This document shows positions 35,696 through 44,513 of a stretch of DNA of 53,610 bases, in pieces. A program made the position numbers and the translations under genes. Numbering within the stretch: the stretch's first letter is position 1; the number at the start of each line of letters is the position of its first letter. This DNA comes from Granulosicoccus sp. (lineage in GTDB: Bacteria > Pseudomonadota > Gammaproteobacteria > Granulosicoccales > Granulosicoccaceae), in the NCBI GenBank assembly GCA_023301795.1, contig JALZVU010000058.1, positions 1 to 53,610 on the forward strand. The letters run 5' to 3'. The notes under the pieces are model-generated. The model did not search any database. It was not told where the DNA came from and was given only the letters and a program-made list of their open reading frames with translations.

Positions 35696-36321
35696 TGGAG
35701 ACTCTTGTCGCTGATGTCCTTTTGACATTCCTGGTGGTTATTGCGGTTGGCATCATCGTACTGCGTGATTTGCTGGCCGCCGTAATTCTGCTGGGTGCCT
35801 ACAGTTTGACTGCAGCGGGTGCCTTCGTGGTGATGGATGCTGTTGATGTTGCGTTCACAGAAGCTGCTGTGGGCTCAGGAATTTCTACCATCTTGTTTCT
35901 GGGCGCATTGTCGTTTACCAAACATGAGCAAAAACCGCGTGGCAACGATAGCTGGGTTGCTGTGTTGTTCGTTGTTGTCACCGGTGCTTTGCTCATTTAT
36001 GGCACGTTGGACATGCCTTACTATGGAAGCGCTACATCAGCAGCTCAAACCAACCCCGACCTGGCTGTCAGATTTTTGCAGCAATCGGGTAGTGAAGTGG
36101 GTCCACCCAATATCGTTACCTCTGTGCTTGCCAGCTATCGCGGTTACGACACACTCGGGGAGACGATGGTGGTCTTCGCGGCCGGCATGGCTGTATTGAG
36201 CCTGCTAGGACTTAAACGCCGTCGTCCGGGACTTGAAGCACCGGAGGATGCTCCGGGAGACACGCCGGGTGAAACGCCTGCCGATGCGCTTGATGAGCCA
36301 CCTACGTCGAGGCACACATGA
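35695..36321 (+). CDS. MrpA C-terminal-like subunit (DUF4040/MbhD-MbhE type)
   Basis: 208 residues. The first part (LLAAVILLGAYSLTAAGAFV, DVAFTEAAVGSG) is the DUF4040 domain, which forms the C-terminal part of MrpA in Bacillus-type operons and is MbhD in archaeal hydrogenases. The second part (VTSVLASYRGYDTLGETMVV) is MbhE-like. A Pro/Glu-rich tail (APEDAPGDTPGETPADA) is additional. It overlaps mrpG by 1 bp and mrpB by 4 bp. Here, part of MrpA is a stand-alone protein. Confidence 0.85.
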   Translation: METLVADVLLTFLVVIAVGIIVLRDLLAAVILLGAYSLTAAGAFVVMDAVDVAFTEAAVGSGISTILFLGALSFTKHEQKPRGNDSWVAVLFVVVTGALLIYGTLDMPYYGSATSAAQTNPDLAVRFLQQSGSEVGPPNIVTSVLASYRGYDTLGETMVVFAAGMAVLSLLGLKRRRPGLEAPEDAPGDTPGETPADALDEPPTSRHT

Positions 36322-36752
36322 AACTCTACCCACGACAACGCCATCGTGTCTTACAGGTGGTCACCAAACTGATCATCCCGTTTGTCATGATGTTTGGTCT
36401 GTATGTTCAGTTCCACGGCGACTATGGTCCTGGCGGTGGCTTTCAGGCCGGAGTCATATTCTCCACCGCGTTTATCTTGCACGGTCTCATTTTTGGTTTG
36501 CAACGAACCCGTGCGGTGCTCTCACCCGCGATCTTGCGCATCATGATGTGTGCAGGTTTACTATTGTATTGCGGCACAGGCATTGTGACGATTCTGCTTG
36601 GCGGTAATCTACTGGATTACAACGTGCTTGCGCACGATCCCTTGCACGGCCAGCATTGGGGCATATTTACGGTGGAGCTGGGGGTTGGCATCACCGTTAC
36701 CGGTGTCATGATCAGCCTGTTTTACAACTTTGCCAGTAGGCGTTCAGATTGA
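36318..36752 (+). CDS. mrpB: Mrp antiporter subunit B
   Basis: 144 residues, four helices, with the MrpB signature QFHGDYGPGGGFQAGVIFST and VELGVGITVTGVM. It overlaps both neighbours by 4 bp. MrpB is a membrane core subunit of the cation/proton antiporter. Confidence 0.9.
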   Translation: MKLYPRQRHRVLQVVTKLIIPFVMMFGLYVQFHGDYGPGGGFQAGVIFSTAFILHGLIFGLQRTRAVLSPAILRIMMCAGLLLYCGTGIVTILLGGNLLDYNVLAHDPLHGQHWGIFTVELGVGITVTGVMISLFYNFASRRSD

Positions 36753-37123
36753 TGGAAAAAATAGCCGGGTTATACAGCTACTGGGTCGTCGTTGTTCTCA
36801 TGATGGCCGGACTATACATCATGATTGCGCGGTACAACCTAGTGAAAAAAATCATTGGGCTGGGCCTCTTCCAGACCTCGATTTTTTATCTCTATATCAC
36901 CATGGGTAAAGTCAGCGGTGGTACAGCGCCTATTCTGGTACACGGTGACGTGCAACCTGTGTTCTCCAACCCTGTACCGCATGTGCTTATCCTGACCGCC
37001 ATTGTGGTGGGTGTGGCCACTAGTGCTGTGGCTCTTGCACTCATTGTGCGGATTTACGAAGAATTCGGTTCTATTGAAGCCGATGAAATAGCGATCATCG
37101 AAGCGCAGGAGCCCGAAGCCTGA
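36749..37123 (+). CDS. mrpC: Mrp antiporter subunit C (NuoK-like)
   Basis: 124 residues, three helices, homologous to NuoK of complex I: GLYIMIARYNLVKKIIGLGL, DVQPVFSNPVPHVLILTAIV, and VATSAVALALIVRIYEEFG. The P-H-x-L-x-L-T segment is the MrpC hallmark. It overlaps mrpB by 4 bp and the next gene by 1 bp. Confidence 0.9.
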   Translation: MMEKIAGLYSYWVVVVLMMAGLYIMIARYNLVKKIIGLGLFQTSIFYLYITMGKVSGGTAPILVHGDVQPVFSNPVPHVLILTAIVVGVATSAVALALIVRIYEEFGSIEADEIAIIEAQEPEA

Positions 37124-38607
37124 TGTACGAACAACTCCCGGCGCTAATGATATTAGTGCCGTTTACCGCAGCACCTGTGTGCGTTGTGTTTCGCCACGCG
37201 CTGGCCAGTTGGGTTATTGCGCTTGCAGCGAGCCTGTTCAGTCTGTTTGCCGCATGGCAGGTTCTTGAGCATGTACGCACTGTTGGCATTATCCGTTACA
37301 AGGTAGGCGGCTGGGCTGCACCCTCGGGCATCGAGTATTACATCGATACGCTTAACGCCTCCGTGCTTCTACTGGTGTCAGGTATCAGCTGCATTGTGCT
37401 GGTATACGCCTACCGAAGCGTTATCAAACAAGTGCCACTAGCAAAGCACTATCTCTTCTATACAGCCTGGTTAATGTGTATGTCAGGTCTGTTGGGCATT
37501 GTCATCACAGGCGATGCGTTCAACGTTTTCGTTTTTCTGGAAGTGTCTTCGCTTGCCACTTACATGCTGATCTCTATGGGTAGCGACAGACGTGCACTAA
37601 CCGCCAGCTTCCGCTATCTGATCATGGGTAGTGTCGGGGCATCATTCATATTGATCGGTATCGGTTTCCTATACGCCGCCACCGGTACGCTGAATATGAT
37701 CGACATATCCGAGCGCATCCCCAACAGCGAATCGCAGCGTGCAGTATTGGTTGCCTTTAGTTTTATTTGTATCGGTGTGATGATCAAGGCGGCCATATTC
37801 CCGTTGCACGCATGGCTTGCCAATGCTTATACCTACGCGCCAGTTGCGGTTACTGCTTTTCTTGCAGGCACTGCGACGAAAGTCTCTTTGTACGTCCTGT
37901 TACGATTCTTCTTTAGCATCTTCGGGTATGAGTACAGTTTTGGCCAGCTATTGCTTAACGGTGTCTTGTTGCCAGCAGCCGTGGCGGGTTTTATTCTGAT
38001 GTCGTTGGTAGCGGTCTATCAGACGGACTTGCGCCGAATGCTGGCTTATTCCAGTGTCGCGCAACTAGGTTATATCGTGGCAGGTATTTCCTTGGCCAGC
38101 CAGGCGGGGCTTACCGCAGGTATCGTTCATATTCTGAATCATGCGCTGGTTAAATCAGCTTTGTTCATGGCGGTTGGTTGCATCATTTATCAGGTAGGTC
38201 ATGCGCATCGTCCCTCATTCGACGATCTGTTCAAGCGCATGCCATTTACCTGCATCGCATTCATTATTGCAGGGCTTGGCCTTATAGGTGTGCCGTTGAC
38301 CGTGGGATTTATCAGTAAGTTTGCGCTGATTGAAGCTTCCATGGACCGGGGTTGGTGGCTTATTGCGGCACTGATACTGGTCAGCTCATTAATGGCAGTT
38401 GTCTACATAGGCAGAGTGGTGGAAGTCATGCTGTTTCGACAATCACGTACGTCCACCCCGGAAGTTTCGGGTATGTCCGAAGCCCCTCTGAGTATGCTTG
38501 CACCTATGTACCTGTTGATTGTCATTGGTCTGTATTTCGGTATTAACGGTGATGCAACCCTGTCACTGGCAGGTGAAGCTGCCGAACAATTGCTGGGAGG
38601 CTTCTAG
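37123..38607 (+). CDS. MrpD-like antiporter subunit, first copy
   Basis: 494 residues, about 14 helices, of the proton-conducting NuoL/M/N-MrpA/D family. The key charged residues are present: E140 in FVFLEVSSLATYML and K222 in IKAAIFPLHAWL, with a further Lys in HALVKSALFM. It should form one proton or cation half-channel. It is one of three related large subunits in this operon (with 38608-40071 and 40463-42154). It abuts the second copy with no gap. Confidence 0.9.
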   Translation: MYEQLPALMILVPFTAAPVCVVFRHALASWVIALAASLFSLFAAWQVLEHVRTVGIIRYKVGGWAAPSGIEYYIDTLNASVLLLVSGISCIVLVYAYRSVIKQVPLAKHYLFYTAWLMCMSGLLGIVITGDAFNVFVFLEVSSLATYMLISMGSDRRALTASFRYLIMGSVGASFILIGIGFLYAATGTLNMIDISERIPNSESQRAVLVAFSFICIGVMIKAAIFPLHAWLANAYTYAPVAVTAFLAGTATKVSLYVLLRFFFSIFGYEYSFGQLLLNGVLLPAAVAGFILMSLVAVYQTDLRRMLAYSSVAQLGYIVAGISLASQAGLTAGIVHILNHALVKSALFMAVGCIIYQVGHAHRPSFDDLFKRMPFTCIAFIIAGLGLIGVPLTVGFISKFALIEASMDRGWWLIAALILVSSLMAVVYIGRVVEVMLFRQSRTSTPEVSGMSEAPLSMLAPMYLLIVIGLYFGINGDATLSLAGEAAEQLLGGF

Positions 38608-40071
38608 ATGAATCCTCTATGGACATTGGTGCCGCCACTGGCGGTCATACCGTTTATCCTGTTTTTTGGTGAAAAGCGTAAAAATCTACGCGAAGCATCA
38701 ATTATTGTTGCAGGACTTGCGCTGCTATTAATCAATAACCTGATTTACAATGACCTGGTAGCAGGTGGTACGCCGCAAAGCGGTGAGTTTGCCATTATGG
38801 CCAACTACTCGCTGAAACTCTCAGCGGAACCCATGGGCGTGATATTTGGTTTGCTGGCAAGTTTTTTGTGGGTGGTCACCACCGTTTACAGTATTGGCTA
38901 CATGCGTGGCCACCATGAGATAAATCAAACACGTTTCTACACATGCTTTGCATTAGCCCTGGCAGCTGTCATGGGTGCAGCCTATGCAGACAATCTCCTG
39001 ACGTTATTCGTAGCGTATGAGGTCATCACGATATCAACCTTTCCACTGGTCACTCATGCGGGTGGGGAAGCTGCCAGAAAAGCGGGCAAGGTATATATCG
39101 GTATTCTGATGTCGACGTCCATAGCGTTCTTGCTGCCCGCCATTATCTGGACAACCGTAGTCTCGGGCAGTATGGACTTCGTGCCTGGCGGTGTTCTGAC
39201 AGGTGCAGGTTTGTCGAATGGCTCACTGGCGTTTTTATTGGCCTTGTTTGTTTTTGGTATCGCAAAATCTGGCCTTATGCCGTTCCATCGCTGGTTACCG
39301 GCTGCGATGGTGGCGCCAACACCTGTCAGTGCGTTGCTGCATGCGGTAGCCGTGGTGAAAACCGGTGTATTCAGTTTGTTGAAGATCGTGACCTACACTT
39401 TCGGTATTGATCTTGTCACTATCAGTGGCGCGGCATACTTTTTGTTACCGGTGGCAGGCTTTACGATAATAGCCGCCTCCATTGTTGCCTTCACCAAAGA
39501 CAATCTGAAGGCTCGTTTGGCATATTCAACGATTGGCCAGCTGGCTTATATTGTTTTAGCGGCTCTGTTGGCGACTGTCATGTCGGTCAGCGGTGGCGTA
39601 TTGCATATCGTCATGCACGCTTTTGGCAAGATTACCTTGTTCTTTTGTGCCGGAGCCATTCTGGTTGCTTTGCACAAAAGCGAGATATCCAAACTCAACG
39701 GAATAGGGCGTCGCATGCCAATTACCATGGGGTGCTTCTTTATCGGAGCGGTCAGTATTATCGGGCTGCCGCCTGCGGGGGGTGCCTGGAGTAAGCTGCT
39801 GATAGCCGGCGGGTCGCTGGAAACTGGCACCATTGTATGGGCCATGATTCTGATGTTCAGTACATTGCTTAACATCGCCTATTTATTACCGATACCGCTC
39901 AGGGCATTTTTAAAGCCTGATCCCGATTTGAAGCCCGGTGAACGTGCCACTATGCAAGAAGCACCGTTTGCCTGCTTGTGGGCAATCATGCTCACTACCA
40001 TCACCTGCCTTGTGCTGTTTCTCTATCCAGCACCACTGACCGACCTGATCGGGATGATCCAATGGCGATAA
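38608..40071 (+). CDS. MrpD-like antiporter subunit, second copy
   Basis: 487 residues, about 14 helices, same family. E138 (FVAYEVITISTFP) and K220 (GIAKSGLMPFHRWLP) keep the conduction residues, and AFGKITLFFCAGA occupies the place of the third site. It differs enough from the first copy that recent duplication is unlikely. The last 10 bp overlap the start of the small unknown gene. Confidence 0.9.
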   Translation: MNPLWTLVPPLAVIPFILFFGEKRKNLREASIIVAGLALLLINNLIYNDLVAGGTPQSGEFAIMANYSLKLSAEPMGVIFGLLASFLWVVTTVYSIGYMRGHHEINQTRFYTCFALALAAVMGAAYADNLLTLFVAYEVITISTFPLVTHAGGEAARKAGKVYIGILMSTSIAFLLPAIIWTTVVSGSMDFVPGGVLTGAGLSNGSLAFLLALFVFGIAKSGLMPFHRWLPAAMVAPTPVSALLHAVAVVKTGVFSLLKIVTYTFGIDLVTISGAAYFLLPVAGFTIIAASIVAFTKDNLKARLAYSTIGQLAYIVLAALLATVMSVSGGVLHIVMHAFGKITLFFCAGAILVALHKSEISKLNGIGRRMPITMGCFFIGAVSIIGLPPAGGAWSKLLIAGGSLETGTIVWAMILMFSTLLNIAYLLPIPLRAFLKPDPDLKPGERATMQEAPFACLWAIMLTTITCLVLFLYPAPLTDLIGMIQWR

Positions 40072-40466
40072 AAAAATCCAACGATGATGTAGCGCCGCTG
40101 GCACGTCATTTTTTGTGGGTGGATACTGCCTCGGGCCTTAACCGCTTAATCATCGGGCTCATCGTCTTGTGTGTGTTCCTGTTTGCCATGGACTTTGTGT
40201 GGCACCGCCATGTGAAGGTGCCGGGTGAAGGCTTCTATGGCTTTCATGCTATTGCAGGCTTTGTCTCCTTCACAGTGATTGTGTTTGGTGCAAAAGCGCT
40301 TCGACTGCTAATTCGCCGGGACGAAACGTATTATGGCGAGAACAGTGTGGATGGCGAAGAGTATCCTGACATTGATTCGCAGCGCGTGGAACACGAGAAC
40401 TGGTCAGGTGACTCGGTGTCATCGTTGAAAGATCAACTGTTGGGCAAGACCGGTGATCCATCATGA
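40062..40466 (+). CDS. Small membrane protein embedded in the Mrp operon, unknown
   Basis: 134 residues from ATG 40062. Two hydrophobic segments (LNRLIIGLIVLCVFLFAMDF and GFYGFHAIAGFVSFTVIVFG) are joined by a basic/His-containing loop (WHRHVKVPGEG). A hydrophilic acidic tail (YYGENSVDGEEYPDIDSQRV) should face the cytoplasm. It overlaps the preceding MrpD-like gene by 10 bp and the following one by 4 bp, so it is almost certainly part of the complex. I recognise no classical Mrp subunit in it. Confidence 0.75.
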   Translation: MAIKKSNDDVAPLARHFLWVDTASGLNRLIIGLIVLCVFLFAMDFVWHRHVKVPGEGFYGFHAIAGFVSFTVIVFGAKALRLLIRRDETYYGENSVDGEEYPDIDSQRVEHENWSGDSVSSLKDQLLGKTGDPS

Positions 40467-42154
40467 GTACGTTGTTAGCGCCTCCATTTATCTATCTGTT
40501 TGCCGCGCTCCTGTGTGCGGTGCTTGCACCGCGCTGGCGTGCGTTGGTGCTGCTGGGCACGCCGATTCTTTCACTAGGCATGATTCTCACTTACGCCATG
40601 GGCAACCACGCAGTGGTGGAGGTTCTGGGTTTTGAGCTAACGTTCATGCGTGTGGACAAGTTATCGCTAATCTTCAGCATTATCTTCTCCATTGCAGCTT
40701 TTCTGTCGGGCCTCTATGCCTGGCACGTGCGCGATCCGGTGCAACAAATTGCGACACTTGCGTATGCAGGTTCAGCTATCGGTGGCGTATTTGCTGGTGA
40801 CTTGATTACGCTGTTTCTCTGGTGGGAAGGCACCGCATTGGCTTCGGTGTTTCTGATCTGGGCGCGCAGAACGCCTGCGGCGTATAGCACGGGTATGCGC
40901 TACCTTATTATTCAGGTGCTCTCGGGTGTACTACTGTTGGCGGGATTGCTGGTTCATTATCAGGACACCGGTTCCATTGAGTTTGGCCACTTAGGCTTGG
41001 TCAGTGTGGGCACTTGGCTTATCTTTTTGTCGTTCGGTATTAAATGTGCGTTTCCTTTAATGCACAACTGGCTACAGGATGCGTATCCGGCGGCCACCAT
41101 CACCGGTACGGTTGTGCTTTCCGCATTTACAACCAAGATGGCTGTCTATGCGCTTGCGCGTGGTTATGCGGGCACTGAGATTCTGATTTATATCGGCGCC
41201 GTCATGACGTTGTTTCCGATATTCTTTGCCGAAATAGAAAACGATCTGCGCCGCGTTCTTGCCTACAGTCTGAACAACCAGCTGGGCTTTATGGTGGTGG
41301 GTGTCGGCATCGGTACCGAGCTTGCACTTAATGGCACCGCTGCACATGCTTTTTGCCATATTCTTTATAAGTCCTTGCTGTTCATGAGCGTTGGAGCGGT
41401 GATGTACCGAACCGGCACATCCAAAGCATCAGAACTTGGCGGGCTGTACAAGACTATGCCCGTGACCATGGTGTGTTGTCTTGTCGGTGCGGCATCGATC
41501 TCGGCGTTTCCCCTATTCAGTGGTTTTGTATCCAAGTCGCTTATCCTCGATGCCTCTGCCAGTAATGGTTATTACCTGGTCTGGTTAGCGTTGTTGATTG
41601 CATCTGCGGGCGTGTTGAGCCATTCAGGCATCAAGATTCCGTACTTCACTTTCTTTGCTCACGACAGTGGGAAGCGACCTGCAGAAGCTCCTATTCATAT
41701 GCGTATTGCCATGATCATTACCGCCATCTTGTGTGTGGTTATCGGTGTGTTTCCAGGTCTTCTATATGCTCTGCTGCCTTACGAGATTGATTATCAGCCG
41801 TACACGGTTGATCACGTCCTGGTACAGATGCAGTTACTCATATTCGCATTGCTTGCCTTCCTGTTCCTGATGAAAACCGGGTTGCACCCTCACGAGGTTC
41901 GTGCAACTAACATCGACAGCGATGTTGTTTATCGAAAAGCCATACCTTCGGTGTTACCGTTGTTGGTTGCAAGTGTTGTCGCCGCCAATTCCAAATCTCG
42001 TCGAATAGCATTATCGTTGTTAGGTGGTGCTGGATCGATGCTGGAACGTATCGCAAAACCTGGTTCCGCACTGGCGCGTGGCTGGAGTGTTGCCAGCATG
42101 ATGTTTGTGGTGGTTCTATTAATGTGCGCAGTACTGGTTGTTAATTTGCTCTAA
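40463..42154 (+). CDS. MrpD/MrpA N-terminal-like antiporter subunit, third copy
   Basis: 563 residues, about 15-16 helices. E122 in LFLWWEGTALASVFL and K194 in GIKCAFPLMHNWLQDA are conserved, and HILYKSLLFMSVG holds the next lysine. Length and the extra C-terminal helices are closest to the NuoL-like N-terminal half of MrpA, or to a D subunit annotated as Na+/H+ antiporter subunit D. Last gene of the antiporter operon. With the DUF4040 protein it would reconstitute a split MrpA. Confidence 0.85.
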   Translation: MSTLLAPPFIYLFAALLCAVLAPRWRALVLLGTPILSLGMILTYAMGNHAVVEVLGFELTFMRVDKLSLIFSIIFSIAAFLSGLYAWHVRDPVQQIATLAYAGSAIGGVFAGDLITLFLWWEGTALASVFLIWARRTPAAYSTGMRYLIIQVLSGVLLLAGLLVHYQDTGSIEFGHLGLVSVGTWLIFLSFGIKCAFPLMHNWLQDAYPAATITGTVVLSAFTTKMAVYALARGYAGTEILIYIGAVMTLFPIFFAEIENDLRRVLAYSLNNQLGFMVVGVGIGTELALNGTAAHAFCHILYKSLLFMSVGAVMYRTGTSKASELGGLYKTMPVTMVCCLVGAASISAFPLFSGFVSKSLILDASASNGYYLVWLALLIASAGVLSHSGIKIPYFTFFAHDSGKRPAEAPIHMRIAMIITAILCVVIGVFPGLLYALLPYEIDYQPYTVDHVLVQMQLLIFALLAFLFLMKTGLHPHEVRATNIDSDVVYRKAIPSVLPLLVASVVAANSKSRRIALSLLGGAGSMLERIAKPGSALARGWSVASMMFVVVLLMCAVLVVNLL

Positions 42155-42196
42155 CAGAGTTTGCAACGTTGTATTTGCGAATCGATATTGTTTAGT

Positions 42197-44206
42197 ATGC
42201 GAATGAAACGGCGATCAGACCTGCCCGACGTATTTCCCGCCTGCGAGCCGTTGGAGAGCGACACCCATACGCCTTCGCTCTGGTGGTCGGTTCCCTCGTG
42301 GCTTGCAGTGGGCTCATTCTTGCTGCTCGTAGCAGCTTATGCACTCGACCGCACGGAGAAGCGCTACCTTGTAGAAGAGGCTGAACAGACTGCTCTGAAG
42401 TACGCAAATTTTATCGCTCTTACTGTCCCGGACCTTGATCGGCTCCTAACAGGCAACGGATTAAGTGCAGAGGCACACCTGCAGTTGCTGCGCAAAAGAA
42501 GGTTAGGGGACGTATTCCACTTTCAGCTGTTTGACGCTTATGGTAAAAAGATACTGGTATCAGACCAACTCCAGGCGCAGATGCCTTTGGCTGAAGACGA
42601 TACCGTTGAGCTTGGTACTTATCCGGCCACGTATCTGGATGACATTATTGTCAGTGGCGAAAACCTGATTCAACTAGAGGAAGGTCGCAATAGACAAGGT
42701 TTACCGGATTTCTATTCGGAAGCCTATGTCCCCTTGAAAGACAGTAGGGGGAATCCCATTGGAATTATAGAAGTCTACGTCGATCAAAGTGAGCGACAGC
42801 AACGCATTGCACTGGCGTTTAAACAAATAGCCGTCGTTGTTTTCGGATTGGCTTTTGTTGGTGTAATGGGGATCTGCTGGCAACTCTGGCAGCGCTCGTC
42901 AGATCGTCAGCGCAGTGATGAAAAAATTCGCTATCTGGCAAAGTACGATGTTTTATCAGGAGCTCTTAATCGTCCAAGTTTTGAGGATGTACTGAAGAAC
43001 GCTGCAAAAGGTGCCACTGCTGTGGACCGCAAGTTCGCTGTACATTGCATTGATCTTGATCGGTTCAAAGAAGTTAATGACACGCTAGGGCACTCAGCAG
43101 GGGATCGTGTGTTACGCGAGGTGGGCAGAAGACTTCGTATGCTGCGCAATTCGGGAGATGTGATTGCGCGGCTTGGCGGTGATGAGTTTGCGTATCTTCA
43201 GATGGCGCCTGATGGTCCAATGGCTGTTGAAGCCTGTGGGCGGCGTATTATTACCGCTCTGGCATTGCCTGTTGATCTTGACACTCACAATATACCGTGC
43301 GGTGCGAGTGTTGGGGCTGCCTGCTTTGGCATTGATGCAACCGATATCAGCGATCTGCTGCACAAGGCTGATCTTGCGATGTACCGTTCCAAGACTTCTG
43401 GACGCGGGCAATTTAATTTTTATGACATTACCCTCGATCGTGATATTGAAGAGCGACGATTGTTGGCGATCGAATTGAGAAGCGCGCTAGCCAATGATGA
43501 GCTCAGTCTGTATTACCAACCGTTGTTCGATGCAACAGAGAGTTCTATGGCCATAGGCTTTGAGGCCTTGATGCGTTGGAATCATCCCATACGGGGGCAA
43601 GTGCCTCCTGATGTGTTTATACCGCTGGCGGAGCAAAGCGGGCAAATTGAAGTACTGGGTACCTGGGCTATCAAGCAGGCCTGTGAGGACGCCGCGGCCT
43701 GGGATAATCAAACCCACATTGCTGTAAATTTATCAGCCGCGCAATTTAAAGTTGGGGCACAAGATGTCGTGGAGGTTGTTGTCGATGCTCTGGAGAAAAC
43801 GGGACTGTCGGCAAACCGACTCGAACTCGAAATTACAGAATCACTACTGATCAGTGATACTGCCAGGGTGCTGAAAAGTCTCAACAGGCTAGCTGATCTA
43901 GGCGTTCGTATAGCAATGGATGATTTTGGAACCGGGTATTCCAGCTTGTCCTATTTGTGGCGCTTTCCGTTTGACAAGGTAAAAATTGATCAGGCATTTG
44001 TGAAAGATCTGGACGATGAGGGCAAGGTGTCTGTTGTCATTGCCTCTATTGTGTCTCTGGCGCACTCTCTAGGTATGCGCGTCAACGCCGAGGGTGTTGA
44101 AACTGAGTCGCAACGTGATGCGTTGCGGTTGCTGGGCTGTGACGAGTTACAGGGGTATTTGCTGGGTCGTCCTGAACCCCAGGTGCTGGCAAAGATTACC
44201 TCTTAA
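42197..44206 (+). CDS. Membrane-bound GGDEF-EAL cyclic-di-GMP protein
   Basis: 669 residues from ATG 42197 (the frame opens with TTG 42161). A helix at about 30-50 and another at about 212-232 enclose a periplasmic sensor domain of some 160 residues. Then come GGDEF (LGGDEF at about 326-331, intact) and EAL (FEALMRW at about 455-461, intact), with DDFGTGYSS and NAEGVET, the metal and loop-6 motifs of active phosphodiesterases. There is no RxxD inhibitory site before GGDEF. It may make or degrade c-di-GMP, and the sequence favours a working EAL. Its start lies 42 bp after the antiporter operon. Confidence 0.88.
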   Translation: MRMKRRSDLPDVFPACEPLESDTHTPSLWWSVPSWLAVGSFLLLVAAYALDRTEKRYLVEEAEQTALKYANFIALTVPDLDRLLTGNGLSAEAHLQLLRKRRLGDVFHFQLFDAYGKKILVSDQLQAQMPLAEDDTVELGTYPATYLDDIIVSGENLIQLEEGRNRQGLPDFYSEAYVPLKDSRGNPIGIIEVYVDQSERQQRIALAFKQIAVVVFGLAFVGVMGICWQLWQRSSDRQRSDEKIRYLAKYDVLSGALNRPSFEDVLKNAAKGATAVDRKFAVHCIDLDRFKEVNDTLGHSAGDRVLREVGRRLRMLRNSGDVIARLGGDEFAYLQMAPDGPMAVEACGRRIITALALPVDLDTHNIPCGASVGAACFGIDATDISDLLHKADLAMYRSKTSGRGQFNFYDITLDRDIEERRLLAIELRSALANDELSLYYQPLFDATESSMAIGFEALMRWNHPIRGQVPPDVFIPLAEQSGQIEVLGTWAIKQACEDAAAWDNQTHIAVNLSAAQFKVGAQDVVEVVVDALEKTGLSANRLELEITESLLISDTARVLKSLNRLADLGVRIAMDDFGTGYSSLSYLWRFPFDKVKIDQAFVKDLDDEGKVSVVIASIVSLAHSLGMRVNAEGVETESQRDALRLLGCDELQGYLLGRPEPQVLAKITS

Positions 44207-44513
44207 CGCAAAGTCCCTTTAACAACGAGTTGCAAGCTCCATGCGCTACCATGTGCCACTGGACAGGGTGTTATTTCGGGGTACCGTAGTGATCTACTCC
44301 GCCCTGACCAGATGTACCAAGCATACCGACTCTGCCATGATATAAAAGCGTGAGTGGTTGAACTATTCGGTAGCTTCCGGAGCTAAAGCAACATGAGTTT
44401 ACGAAAAACAAGGATTCAGATATTTATCGGTGCTCGGCCAGGTGGTGTAAGCTCAAGACATCATTGCTGATGTTCTTTTGCAACGACTTTAACTGACTTT
44501 AGACGCTAAAAAA
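44207..44513. other. Intergenic region, no convincing gene
   Basis: 306 bp between the GGDEF-EAL and glycosyltransferase genes. A 25-codon frame at 44393-44470 has GGAG ten bases upstream, which is too far to be persuasive. The final 60 bases are AT-rich and probably hold the glycosyltransferase promoter or leader. Confidence 0.4.

Noticed and set aside
37123-42154. Large NuoL/M/N-like subunits read as part of respiratory complex I
   Set aside because: The adjacent MrpE, F, G, B and C genes and the absence of NuoB-I or NuoA/J/H genes identify an antiporter operon.
44393-44470. 25-codon frame before the glycosyltransferase
   Set aside because: The nearest GGAG is ten bases from the ATG and nothing else supports translation.
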